This document shows positions 18,431 through 27,108 of a DNA stretch of 64,000 nt, piece after piece. The notes below the pieces were generated by a model. That model was not told the DNA's origin, did not search any database, and saw nothing but the letters and a program-made list of their open reading frames with translations. The stretch covers positions 3,064,869 through 3,128,868 of the forward strand of contig NZ_KV917378.1 of assembly GCF_002019735.1 (NCBI RefSeq). The letters are read 5' to 3'. A program made the translations under genes and the position numbers. The first letter of the stretch is position 1. Every line of letters begins with the position of its first letter. The DNA comes from Salipaludibacillus agaradhaerens (GTDB taxonomy: Bacteria > Bacillota > Bacilli > Bacillales > Salisediminibacteriaceae).

Positions 18431-19333
18431 TTACGATTTAATTTTTGGATCCAGTGCATCACGCATACCGTCTCCAAATACGTTAAATGCTAACACAACA
18501 AGGACGATGGCCAGTCCTGGGAAAAGTGCCACATGAGGGTGTTCCCACATGTAGTTTCTTCCAGCAGCAAGCATTGCTCCCCACTCTGGGGTTGGTGGCT
18601 GAGCGCCTAAACCAAGAAATGAAAGTCCACTTGCAGCAAGGACTGTTGTAGCAATACTTAATGTTGCTTGTACAATAATCGGTGACGTAATATTTGGTAA
18701 AATGTGTTTGAAGATAATTCTGAAATCTGAAGCACCTAATGCACGAACGGCATCTACGTACTCTAATTTTCTTACTGATAATGTTGAACCTCTCACGATC
18801 CTAGCGAATGTAGGTACGGAAAAAATGGCAACAGCGTAAATAACATTTTCAAGGCTAGCGCCCAATACGGCAATAATTCCAAGCGCTAATAGAATACTAG
18901 GGAATGCTAATAGAACATCCATAATCCTCATTAACACAGTGTCTATCCATTTGCCATAATACCCGGCAATGATCCCAATAAGAACACCAGCTATTAACCC
19001 AAGTGCCACAGCTGAAAAGCCGATATAGAAAGTAAGTGACATGCCGTGAATTAATCGCGTAAAGATATCTCTTCCTTGGTGATCTGTCCCAAACCAGTGT
19101 TCAGCAGAAGGTCCTTGAAGTCGGCTGCTTACATCAGGTAGTAACGGATCGTGCACCGTAAAGTAAGGTCCGATAAATGATACGATTAAAAGGAAGATAA
19201 TCATGAATCCACCGGCCATAGCTAGCCGGTTAGCACGAAGCTTTCTCCACATTATTTTAAGATTTTCTAACTGTGGATTAATTTTTTTAGCTTCTGTCGT
19301 CGACGCAGTAACTGTAGTAGGTGTATCTGCCAT
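18431..19333 (-). CDS. Oligopeptide ABC transporter permease (OppC/DppC type)
   Basis: 300 aa. ATG 19333 follows AGAGAGGT. A hydrophilic N-terminus precedes six helices. Family signatures: HWFGTDHQGRDIFTRLIHG, the coupling loop VDAVRALGASDFRIIFKHIL and GLSFLGLGAQPPTPEWGAML. First gene of the minus-strand operon. Placing the C permease before the B permease is the reverse of the common A-B-C-D-F order. Confidence 0.92.
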   Translation of the reverse strand: MADTPTTVTASTTEAKKINPQLENLKIMWRKLRANRLAMAGGFMIIFLLIVSFIGPYFTVHDPLLPDVSSRLQGPSAEHWFGTDHQGRDIFTRLIHGMSLTFYIGFSAVALGLIAGVLIGIIAGYYGKWIDTVLMRIMDVLLAFPSILLALGIIAVLGASLENVIYAVAIFSVPTFARIVRGSTLSVRKLEYVDAVRALGASDFRIIFKHILPNITSPIIVQATLSIATTVLAASGLSFLGLGAQPPTPEWGAMLAAGRNYMWEHPHVALFPGLAIVLVVLAFNVFGDGMRDALDPKIKS

Positions 19334-19565
19334 TCGTTAAACCTCTCTTTCATTTATTCTTTCTAAATAGTCTCATAAAATAATGAGTAAAGGATGTGTT
19401 TTCTAAGGTAATCTAATAATAGTAGAGAAATGCATTAAATTATTATCCTATCAAGACAAACCTTTCTCAGCTATTTTAAAAGGACAGTCATGTTAATGGG
19501 CTTAGAAGGTAAGATTATCTACCATTAACTTTTGCTTAATTAGAAAACGCCTTAAAATTCAGACA

Positions 19566-19619
19566 AATAAGCTTCATTACGTCAGAAAAAGACAGAACTG
19601 ATACGTAAAAAAGCTTATT
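19566..19619 (-). promoter_or_regulatory. 5'-leader hairpin of the permease operon
   Basis: AATAAGCTT (19566-19574) pairs with AAGCTTATT (19611-19619), and inside it TACGTCAG pairs imperfectly with CTGATACGTA. The structure would form at the very 5' end of the minus-strand transcript started from the -10 at 19627-19632. There is no strong U-tract after it, so an mRNA-stabilising hairpin or protein site is more likely than an attenuator. Confidence 0.45.
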
Positions 19620-19626
19620 CGGAAAA

Positions 19627-19654
19627 ATTATATCATTTCTCAACTTTTTCACAA
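19627..19654 (-). promoter_or_regulatory. Candidate sigma-A promoter for the permease operon
   Basis: Read on the minus strand: TTGTGA (19654-19649), 16-nt spacer, TATAAT (19632-19627). Lies about 295 bp before the permease start, leaving a long 5' leader. Confidence 0.55.
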
Positions 19655-19854
19655 GGTCTTCCCCAAAATTCGTGATGTTATTTTTATGCAATAGTATTTT
19701 TCAAATTATACTGGATATTGTCGAAACAGTCAAAGGATAAAAGAGGAAGGGGAACTGTAACACTTTAAACCGTTAATGTACTACGAATAAACATGCGTTA
19801 CAAGTTATGGTTAACCCTATATTTGAAAAATTTTATTTTTTAGATTTTTACATC

Positions 19855-19884
19855 TTTACATCTTGTTTTTTTTAGGTGTATAGT
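19855..19884 (+). promoter_or_regulatory. Candidate sigma-A promoter for the peptide-binding protein
   Basis: TTTACA (19855-19860), 18-nt T-rich spacer, TATAGT (19879-19884), about 58 bp before the ATG. Confidence 0.5.
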
Positions 19885-19942
19885 GTAAGTTATATCTTGT
19901 CAGACTATTACAAAATTAAGACGACATGAAGGGGGAAATACA

Positions 19943-21583
19943 ATGTTTAAGAGCAAGACGTTAAAAGCTGCGCTTTTATCGGTCTCAATGGTGGTTGCTT
20001 TAGGTGCTTGTGCCAGTGAGCCGGATAATAACGCAGGAAATGACGCAGCCCCAGCAGATAATGGGAATGCTAATAATGCTGAAGGCGGGGACGCCACAGA
20101 CGCTGATGTAGATACGGATAACCTTGTTATCGGGACACTATCAGATGCGGAAGCGATGGATCCACACGGTTCCAATGATGTTCCTTCAAGTAATGTACAA
20201 ACGAATATTTTTGAGACGCTCGTAAAACACTCTGCAGATATGGAGTTGGAGCCGTTATTAGCGACAGAATGGGAAGCGACAGCTGATGATGTGTGGGAGT
20301 TTACACTTCGTGACGACGTCACATTCCACGATGGTTCAGAATTTAACGCTGACGTCGTAAAGGCGAATATCGAGCGTATTCTTGATGAAGATGTGGCATC
20401 ACCACGTTCTTTCTTATATAACATGGTAGAAGAAGTTGTCGTCGTTGATGACTATACAGTAGAATTTCATACGGCGTACCCTTTTGCACCACTTCCATCT
20501 CACTTAGCCCACAATGGTGGCGGGATGATCTCATTAGAAGCGATTGAAGCTGACTACGAGGCGATGGAAGATGGCGGTCAACCTGGTGACTACATTAATG
20601 AAAACCCTATAGGGTCAGGCTTCTTTAAATTTGAAGAGTGGCAAACAGGTGATCGTGTTGAACTTGTCCGTAACGATGATTATTGGGGCGAACCTGCTCA
20701 AGTTCAGTCCGTTACGTTCAAAGTTGTACCAGAAGACTTAACACGTATCGGTGAGCTTGAGACAGGAACAGCGCATATTATTGATCCTGTAAGCCCAAGT
20801 GATAAAGCTCGTGTTGAAAACACAGATGGTATTCATGTTGATGAAACAGAAAGCTTAAGTCTTTCTTATATCGGTTTCAACTTACAAAAAGAGCCATTTG
20901 ATGACCCGCTTGTACGTCAAGCTCTGTCAATGGCAATTAATAAAGACGACATTATTGAAGGTGTCCTTGAAGGAACAGGTACGCCTGCTGTAGGGCCTAT
21001 CGGTGAGCAAGTATTCGGTTTCAGTGATGAAGTCGAGGCGTTACCTTACGACCCAGAACGTGCCCAAGAGCTTTTAGCTGAAGCAGGTTACGAGGATGGT
21101 TTTGAAACAACAATTTGGACGAATGATAACCGTGAGCGTATGGATATGGCTGAGCTTGTCCAAGCCCAATTAGCTGTTATCGGTGTTGACGCTGAAATTG
21201 AAGTGCTTGAGTGGGGTGCGTACCTTGATAACACAGCTCAAGGTGAGCACGATATGTTCATTCTTGGTTGGGTAACGGTAACAGGTGACGCTGACTACGG
21301 TATGCACGCGTTATTCCACTCCGACAACCACGGTGAAGCAGGTAACCGTTCATTTATCTCTAATGATGAGCTTGATAACCTACTTGACCAAGCGCGTGAA
21401 GAAACAGACGAATCAGCACGTGAAGCGTTATATAAAGAAGCGATGGAAATCCTTGTGGACGAAGCACCAATGCTTTACATTTATCACCAAACGTACTTAG
21501 ACGGTGTGCGTGATGAAGTGCAAGGCTATTGGAAGCATCCAAATGGTTTATACCAATTGCATGACGTTTCTATCGAAAACTAA
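19943..21583 (+). CDS. Oligopeptide-binding lipoprotein (SBP_bac_5)
   Basis: 546 aa. The ATG follows AAGGGGG. Lipobox LGAC (Cys about 23), then an Asn/Asp/Ala-rich acidic linker to about residue 55. The type 5 solute-binding domain follows, with LSDAEAMDPHGSNDVPS near the start, WEFTLRDDVTFHDG, NPIGSGFFKFEEWQTGDRVE, and RQALSMAINKDDIIE in the second half. Captures peptides outside the membrane and delivers them to the divergent permease operon. The whole protein is very acidic, as expected for a halophile or alkaliphile surface protein. Ends before a strong terminator. Confidence 0.93.
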   Translation: MFKSKTLKAALLSVSMVVALGACASEPDNNAGNDAAPADNGNANNAEGGDATDADVDTDNLVIGTLSDAEAMDPHGSNDVPSSNVQTNIFETLVKHSADMELEPLLATEWEATADDVWEFTLRDDVTFHDGSEFNADVVKANIERILDEDVASPRSFLYNMVEEVVVVDDYTVEFHTAYPFAPLPSHLAHNGGGMISLEAIEADYEAMEDGGQPGDYINENPIGSGFFKFEEWQTGDRVELVRNDDYWGEPAQVQSVTFKVVPEDLTRIGELETGTAHIIDPVSPSDKARVENTDGIHVDETESLSLSYIGFNLQKEPFDDPLVRQALSMAINKDDIIEGVLEGTGTPAVGPIGEQVFGFSDEVEALPYDPERAQELLAEAGYEDGFETTIWTNDNRERMDMAELVQAQLAVIGVDAEIEVLEWGAYLDNTAQGEHDMFILGWVTVTGDADYGMHALFHSDNHGEAGNRSFISNDELDNLLDQAREETDESAREALYKEAMEILVDEAPMLYIYHQTYLDGVRDEVQGYWKHPNGLYQLHDVSIEN

Positions 21584-21599
21584 TTCGCTATAGCTGTTT

Positions 21600-21633
21600 A
21601 ACGTCTGAAAGCTTCGGCTTTCAGACGTTTTTT
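21600..21633 (+). terminator. Intrinsic terminator with UUCG loop
   Basis: Perfect 13-bp stem AACGTCTGAAAGC (21600-21612) and GCTTTCAGACGTT (21617-21629), TTCG tetraloop, T tail. Confidence 0.92.
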
Positions 21634-21863
21634 AGTGAATTAACATTAAATAGGAAGTTTGGTTACACAGTTGTTAGTATGTTGTACATTTAATTAAAAC
21701 GTCTAGCTGTTAAGCGGTGAAATTAACTCAGAATTTATTTTTTCTAGTATCTTGCCGAATTGGTCTTAATCTAGTATACTTATTTTACAATTCTTCTCAA
21801 GGAGAACATTTGTATTCTGTGGGAGGACACTACTATTTGATAATGAGAAGGAGTTTGCGGAAG

Positions 21864-23228
21864 ATGAAGGTCGTAAAATTCGGTGGAAGCTCACTTGCGA
21901 GCGGCGTACAATTTAATAAAGTAGCAAACATTATTTTATCTGATTCAGAACGAAAAATTGTTGTCGTGTCAGCTCCGGGGAAGCGTTATTCTGATGACAT
22001 AAAAACAACGGATTTATTAATTACACTGGCTCAAGCGATTATTGAAGATGGCGATGGAAAGAAAGTTTTAGAGGCAGTGCTTCAACGTTTTGCAGATATT
22101 GTATCAGATTTAACTTTAGATAACACGTTACTGACCAATATAGACCAAGAACTCGGAAAGTTAATCTCCCAGTATAAAAATGATGCTCCTAGACTTATGG
22201 ACGCTCTTATGGCAAGTGGAGAAAACCAAAATGCCAAGCTCATGGCTGCTTATTTGTCGAAGCGGGGAAAAGAAGCGACATATGTGTCGCCAGAGGAAGC
22301 TGGTTTACTTGTAACTGATGATCCTGGAAATGCTCGTATTTTGCCTGAGGCTTATGAGAAGTTGAGGAAGCTTAAACAGATGAGCGGTATTTTAGTTATT
22401 CCTGGGTTTTTCGGTGTTTCAAAGCAGGGACATATTGTGACATTTCCGCGAGGGGGCTCCGATATTACCGGCTCGATTGTAGCTGCTGGTGTGGAAGCGG
22501 AAGTATATGAAAATTTTACTGACGTTGATTCCGTTTATTCTGTTAATCCGCAACTTGTTAATTCCCCTAAAGAAATGAAGGAAATTACGTACCGTGAAAT
22601 GCGGGAGCTTGCTTATTCCGGCTTTTCTGTTTTTCATGATGAAGCATTACAGCCTGTCGTAACAAAGAAAATACCAGTCTGTGTTAAAAATACGAACCAC
22701 CCTGAAGCTGAGGGGACTAGGATTGTGGCTGAACGTTCACAAAATGGCTGTCCAGTTGTAGGAATTGCCAGTGATAAAGGTTTTCTCAGTATTAATATCA
22801 CTAAGTATTTAATGAACAAAGAAGTGGGCTTTGGTCGTCATCTATTAGAAATATTAGAAGATGAATGTATTTCCTTCGAGCATACGCCCTCAGGAATTGA
22901 TAATATATCGATTATTTTACGGGACCATCAGCTTCGTAATGGTAAAGAAGAGAGAATCCTTGAACGAATCCGTACCGAGCTAAAGGTTGAAGATGTTCAA
23001 GTAGAACGGGATCTCGCCATGGTGATGGTGGTAGGAGAAGGCATGTGTCGTACTGTAGGGATTGCCTCAAAAGCAACTGAGGCCCTCGCTGAGGCAGGTG
23101 TGAATATTAAGATGATTAACCAAGGCTCTTCCGAGGTGAGTATGATGTTCGGGGTGGATGCGAAGCATGCGGACTTAGCTGTTCAAAGCCTATACTATAA
23201 ATACTTTACCCCTGTTAATCACATATAA
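21864..23228 (+). CDS. yclM: Aspartate kinase (YclM/ThrD type)
   Basis: 454 aa from ATG 21864, which begins the conserved MKVVKFGGSSLASG; the longer frame upstream (from 21717) has no family sequence. Phosphorylates aspartate to start lysine, threonine and methionine synthesis. Amino-acid kinase domain about 1-290, with the active-site segments KFGGSSLA and FPRGGSDITGSI; two ACT regulatory domains about 300-450 (VGIASDKGFLSINI and VGIASKATEALAEAGVNI). The length equals, as I recall, B. subtilis YclM, the threonine/lysine-responsive isoenzyme. No lysine riboswitch was recognised in the leader. hom-thrCB and metA lie within 10 kb. Confidence 0.92.
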   Translation: MKVVKFGGSSLASGVQFNKVANIILSDSERKIVVVSAPGKRYSDDIKTTDLLITLAQAIIEDGDGKKVLEAVLQRFADIVSDLTLDNTLLTNIDQELGKLISQYKNDAPRLMDALMASGENQNAKLMAAYLSKRGKEATYVSPEEAGLLVTDDPGNARILPEAYEKLRKLKQMSGILVIPGFFGVSKQGHIVTFPRGGSDITGSIVAAGVEAEVYENFTDVDSVYSVNPQLVNSPKEMKEITYREMRELAYSGFSVFHDEALQPVVTKKIPVCVKNTNHPEAEGTRIVAERSQNGCPVVGIASDKGFLSINITKYLMNKEVGFGRHLLEILEDECISFEHTPSGIDNISIILRDHQLRNGKEERILERIRTELKVEDVQVERDLAMVMVVGEGMCRTVGIASKATEALAEAGVNIKMINQGSSEVSMMFGVDAKHADLAVQSLYYKYFTPVNHI

Positions 23229-23292
23229 AATGCCAATTTAGAGGGGCAGTCATCATGAGTTGAGTAAAAGGATAAAAATTATTTATACCGTT

Positions 23293-23338
23293 AAAGAAGC
23301 AGTCTTAAACCGAATAGGTGAAAGACTGCTTCTTTTAG
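23293..23338. terminator. Bidirectional terminator
   Basis: Perfect 14-bp stem AAAGAAGCAGTCTT (23293-23306) with AAGACTGCTTCTTT (23322-23335) between the convergent aspartokinase and symporter genes. Confidence 0.88.
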
Positions 23339-23347
23339 TACTAAAAC

Positions 23348-24757
23348 CTATTTTTTACCGAAATAAAATAACCCGAACAACAACCAAAATAATGTGATAA
23401 TAGCCGATAAAATAAGAATAGCAGTGGGGCCAAATTGGAATATAAGCGGTAAGGAAGCAGCTGTGAACAAGCCTCCTCCAACAAATGGTTCAAATAAAAT
23501 TTGCTTATAGCCAAACCCTTCTAATGCAGGTGTTTTATTTTCAGGATCTGCGACTTTCATAAGTAATAACCCTGTAGCGGTAATACCAGTTGCTTGCCCA
23601 AAATCGCCAATTCCCCGTTCAAACCAATAGGATGGGATCATCTTTGGAGCCAGAACAAGAAAGGCAAAAATGTTCCAGATGATACCAACTACAGCTAAAC
23701 TGACAAAAGCGATAATGTTCTCACCGATAACGGATAGCGAAATGGTGGCGAGGGCACTTATAATAAGGATATCTAATGAAAAACCGCCAATTCGATTAAT
23801 CATTTTTCTGTCAATTACTCTAAATTTATCAAATCTATCTGAAAATGCTTGCGTAATAATGCCTCCTGCCATAGCTAAAGGGAATAACGGCACATAAATC
23901 ATTAAGTAAACATCTGTCCATGCGCCCCACGTATAAGCTTCAAGGAGTATGAGCCCTTCTAGCAGCAGCCATCCTACAAAGATAGCGATCCCCACATAAG
24001 CAAGGTGTAAGGATAAAGGTTCAATCGATTCTGGACGCGTTGTCATATCTGCCCCTGAATCTCGATTGTCTAGCTCAACAATACCATTTCTTCCTGTGCT
24101 TGATAGTTTTTGAGCCCCGCCTACATATTGGCCGTGTCCTTTCCGGGCACCCCAATTAATGAGAATAATGCCGACGATAACGCCAGTTAAAATTCCGACG
24201 GTAGCAAGGCCTATCGCTAAATCTTGTCCTTCTGCAAAACCAAGCTCCGCAAACGTGTTGCCAAGCCCTGCAGCCGTACCGTGTCCACCGACAAAACTAA
24301 TTTCTATTAAAGCACCAGCTAATGGATTAACACCAAAAAAAGGCGTTAAAATGAGTAGTACTAACAGGAGACCAATAACATATTGCCCCCAGGAGACCAT
24401 TTGCCCCATAGCGACTTGGGGCCCACCAATATGCCAAACTTTACTTAAACTTGGCAGTGATTTTCCGAGAAATAGCGTAGCGAATACAATGTTAATGAAT
24501 AGACCCGGTAATGCTTCCCAGACGTCAAGCGTAGCGAGATTAATGAGGCCTTGAGATAATAAATGATCGTCTGAAGTTAAAGCTGTCATTAAGCGACCTA
24601 ACACTTCAGGGCCTACTAATAAAGCGATGAGACCAGCGATAATAGAAGACGGTAGGTAAAGTTGCTGGAGTAGTGGGGTATAGACTCTTACCCATTTTCC
24701 AATCACGATGAAGAGTCCTAATAGTATAAAAGCAAACCCAATTTGTTCAGCTGACAT
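23348..24757 (-). CDS. Sodium/glutamate symporter family (GltS-like)
   Basis: 469 aa, 10 or more transmembrane helices. The ATG follows GGAGGGACACTT. The N-terminal LYLPSSIIAGLIALLVGP and the pore-loop motif GGHGTAAGLGNTFAELG are diagnostic of the glutamate:Na+ symporter (ESS) family; the second repeat contains the helix ending TGITATGLLLMKVADP. Sodium-coupled uptake suits an alkaliphile or halophile. The actual substrate is not proven. Shares a bidirectional terminator with the aspartokinase gene. Confidence 0.85.
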   Translation of the reverse strand: MSAEQIGFAFILLGLFIVIGKWVRVYTPLLQQLYLPSSIIAGLIALLVGPEVLGRLMTALTSDDHLLSQGLINLATLDVWEALPGLFINIVFATLFLGKSLPSLSKVWHIGGPQVAMGQMVSWGQYVIGLLLVLLILTPFFGVNPLAGALIEISFVGGHGTAAGLGNTFAELGFAEGQDLAIGLATVGILTGVIVGIILINWGARKGHGQYVGGAQKLSSTGRNGIVELDNRDSGADMTTRPESIEPLSLHLAYVGIAIFVGWLLLEGLILLEAYTWGAWTDVYLMIYVPLFPLAMAGGIITQAFSDRFDKFRVIDRKMINRIGGFSLDILIISALATISLSVIGENIIAFVSLAVVGIIWNIFAFLVLAPKMIPSYWFERGIGDFGQATGITATGLLLMKVADPENKTPALEGFGYKQILFEPFVGGGLFTAASLPLIFQFGPTAILILSAIITLFWLLFGLFYFGKK

Positions 24758-24897
24758 AAGTGTCCCTCCTTCATGGGGTTAATACCCAGAAAGAGGGAAG
24801 GTAAGACATCATTTTTTATTTTCACACACAATTTTAACATTTTGTCCCTCGCAGCTTAGTTCCACTATCGCTAGTTGTACTCGTGAGAGAGAGGTTT

Positions 24898-25812
24898 TCA
24901 TTCCCATATATAGGGTGTTTCCTGGTACACGTAATAGTTCAGCCAGTTAGAAAATAGTAAATGGGCATGTGAACGCCACCTATTTAATGGCTTCTCATTA
25001 GGATCGTTATTAGGAAAGTAGTGTACAGGGAGATGAGCACTTAATCCTCTATTTAGATCTCTCTCATATTCTTCTTTTAAAGTGTCAGTATCATATTCTA
25101 AATGCCCTGTTGCCATAATGTGTTTGCCGTCCTGAGACATAATAAGAAATGGACCTGCTTCTTGAGAGGAGGCAACTAATTTAAGCTCAGGATGTTGAAT
25201 AAGTTCTTCTTCGGATATGTTTGTATATCTAGAATGGGGGGCGATAAATTCATCGTCAAAACCGCGTAATAGCTTAATTGGGTTTTCTCCATGATAAATA
25301 CGGTGGTGAAAAATCCCTGAGCACTTCTCTTGGAGAGGAAATTTAGTTATACCGTAATGATGGTATAACGCTGCTTGTGCACCCCAGCATATATGCATAA
25401 TAGAGGTGACGTGTTTCTCAGCCCAATCCATTATGTCTATTATTTCTTCCCAATAGTGAACATTCTCAAAGTCTAGATGTTCAATAGGAGCTCCTGTAAT
25501 GATCATCCCGTCAAAACGTTTGTGGTGAATGTGGGCAAACTCAGTGTAAAATTCTCTCATATGAGAGGCGCTCACATTTTTTGCCTCGTATGTGGCTGTT
25601 TTTAAGAATGTGATGTTGACTTGTAATGGACTGTTCCCTAAAAGTCTCAGAAGGTGAGCTTCTGTTTTTTGCTTTTCAGGCATGAGATTTAAAATGACAA
25701 TATTTAATGGGCGTATATCTTGCGTAATTGCCCGTTCGTCATCCATGACAAATATATTTTCTTTTTCTAATATTTGAGCTGCCGGTAGGTGCCGAGGAAT
25801 TCTGATAGGCAT
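24898..25812 (-). CDS. metA: Homoserine O-acetyltransferase (MetA family)
   Basis: 304 aa from ATG 25812 ([19 protein letters not shown]), with an AGGGGGGA site; the frame extends upstream without family sequence. Acylates homoserine in methionine synthesis. Catalytic Cys142 ([15 protein letters not shown]), and the His/Glu pair lies in GHLEYD near the C-terminus. Residue 111 is Glu (ITGAPIE); in this family Glu111 favours acetyl-CoA and Gly111 succinyl-CoA, so I call it an acetyltransferase. I looked for a SAM (S-box) riboswitch in the leader and did not see one. Confidence 0.92.
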   Translation of the reverse strand: MPIRIPRHLPAAQILEKENIFVMDDERAITQDIRPLNIVILNLMPEKQKTEAHLLRLLGNSPLQVNITFLKTATYEAKNVSASHMREFYTEFAHIHHKRFDGMIITGAPIEHLDFENVHYWEEIIDIMDWAEKHVTSIMHICWGAQAALYHHYGITKFPLQEKCSGIFHHRIYHGENPIKLLRGFDDEFIAPHSRYTNISEEELIQHPELKLVASSQEAGPFLIMSQDGKHIMATGHLEYDTDTLKEEYERDLNRGLSAHLPVHYFPNNDPNEKPLNRWRSHAHLLFSNWLNYYVYQETPYIWE

Positions 25813-26266
25813 GACGAACATCCCCCCTAGGACTAATTTCGAATGGTTTAGAATTTTCCGATAAACATTATTATAACAGGTGACAGAAAATCTACAATGG
25901 GATTTGCATGAGGAATTAAAAAACATAGAACAAATCAATGAGATTGTCTGACTAATGCTAGTCATTTTCCGCAAATGAGATATTATCTACAACATAGTTC
26001 TCTAAGGAATTTTAAATAATGACATTGGCGATAGATTCAAGAGGTGTGATAGAGGATTAGCGGGTAATATAGGATGAAATAAAATTGAGAGTGATCACAG
26101 AAGGTGAAAGATATAAAGGAGGTAACGAGTAGGTTATTTCTCTTTTAGTACTAAACATGTATAAAAAAGGGTTCTTCTTGATCTTGCTGGACCCTATTGC
26201 TTATGGAAGAAGTATTCGCTTATAATGAAACCATTGTATTTAATTAAGAATAGTAGGTGGCGTATA
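25813..26266. other. Divergent intergenic region
   Basis: 454 bp between metA (minus) and the HAD phosphatase (plus). AT-rich. It contains a lone AAAGGAGGTAACG site near 26120 with no ORF behind it, and no recognised riboswitch. Confidence 0.4.
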
Positions 26267-27043
26267 ATGAAGAATAGAAAACTGTTTTTTTTCGATATTG
26301 ATGGCACGTTATTAGACCATGACAAACAATTACCAGCATCAACGGAAGCGGCTGTCAAACAATTGATAGAAAAAGGCCATTTTGTAGCTATTGCGACAGG
26401 AAGAGCCCCGTTTATGTTTAAGGAACTTCGTGAAAACCTTGGGATTACATCCTATTTAAGCTTTAATGGCCAATATGGTGTTTTTGAAGGGGAGCCCATA
26501 ATAAAGAAGCCATTGGATAAAGATGAATTAGCCCGTTTAACGGTTGAAGCAACGAAGCGAGATCACCCACTAGTCTACATGAATGAACGTGATATGAAAG
26601 CGAATATTCCTTACCATCCTCAAATTGAAACAAGCATCGGTACACTTCATTTTGAGCACCCTGATTATGATCCTGCCTTTCTTGAAGGACGAGATATTTA
26701 TCAATCACTCATCTTCTTTGCGGAAGATGAAGACCATTTCTACATAGATAACTATGAAAAATTTGATTTTGTCAGATGGCATGAGTATTCATCAGATGTG
26801 GTTCCTGCTGGAGGATCGAAAGCCAATGGTGTAGAAACGATGATGAACAAGCTCGGCATGACAAAAGAGGATGTTTACGTTTTTGGTGATGGGCCGAATG
26901 ATGTAGAGATGATAAATTTTACCCCTAATAGTGTAGCGATGGGCAACGGGGTAGACCAAGTAAAAAAAGCTGCTTCTTTTGTAACGAAGGATGTTAGCGA
27001 CGATGGAATCGTTTATGCGTTAAAACATTTAGGAATATTATAA
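26267..27043 (+). CDS. HAD superfamily Cof-type phosphatase
   Basis: 258 aa from ATG 26267 (AGGTGG site). HAD motif I FFFDIDGTLLDHD with nucleophile Asp and acid/base Asp, motif II IATGR, and motifs III/IV at GGSKANGVE and VFGDGPNDVEM. Type IIB cap between about residues 85 and 185. Probably dephosphorylates a small phosphorylated metabolite; specificity cannot be read. Most like the YkrA-sized members of Bacillus. Confidence 0.88.
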   Translation: MKNRKLFFFDIDGTLLDHDKQLPASTEAAVKQLIEKGHFVAIATGRAPFMFKELRENLGITSYLSFNGQYGVFEGEPIIKKPLDKDELARLTVEATKRDHPLVYMNERDMKANIPYHPQIETSIGTLHFEHPDYDPAFLEGRDIYQSLIFFAEDEDHFYIDNYEKFDFVRWHEYSSDVVPAGGSKANGVETMMNKLGMTKEDVYVFGDGPNDVEMINFTPNSVAMGNGVDQVKKAASFVTKDVSDDGIVYALKHLGIL

Positions 27044-27047
27044 TTAA

Positions 27048-27094
27048 AAAAGCATCTTACATTGTTAGATATTCTTAACAATGTGAGGTGCTTT
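27048..27094. terminator. Bidirectional terminator
   Basis: Long stem: AAAGCATCTTACATTGTTA (27049-27067) pairs with TAACAATGTGAGGTGCTTT (27076-27094), with G-U pairs. Lies between convergent genes. Confidence 0.85.
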
Positions 27095-27108
27095 AGTTTG
27101 TTAGCATT

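Larger units (their letters stand above)
19334..19942. other. Divergent control region of the peptide transporter
   Basis: 609 bp between the permease operon (minus) and the binding-protein gene (plus). It holds one plausible sigma-A promoter for each side, listed separately, and a long imperfect dyad at 19566-19619 directly downstream of the minus promoter. No ORF with a ribosome binding site was seen. Confidence 0.6.

Noticed and set aside
21717-21863. N-terminal extension of the aspartokinase frame
   Set aside because: No family sequence before MKVVKFGG, and the best ribosome binding site serves ATG 21864.
24159-24554. 131-codon plus-strand ORF inside the GltS-like gene
   Set aside because: Antisense shadow of a well-supported membrane protein; no start signal.
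25813-25974. SAM riboswitch or N-terminal extension before metA
   Set aside because: No S-box core sequence is visible; MetA homology starts at 25812.
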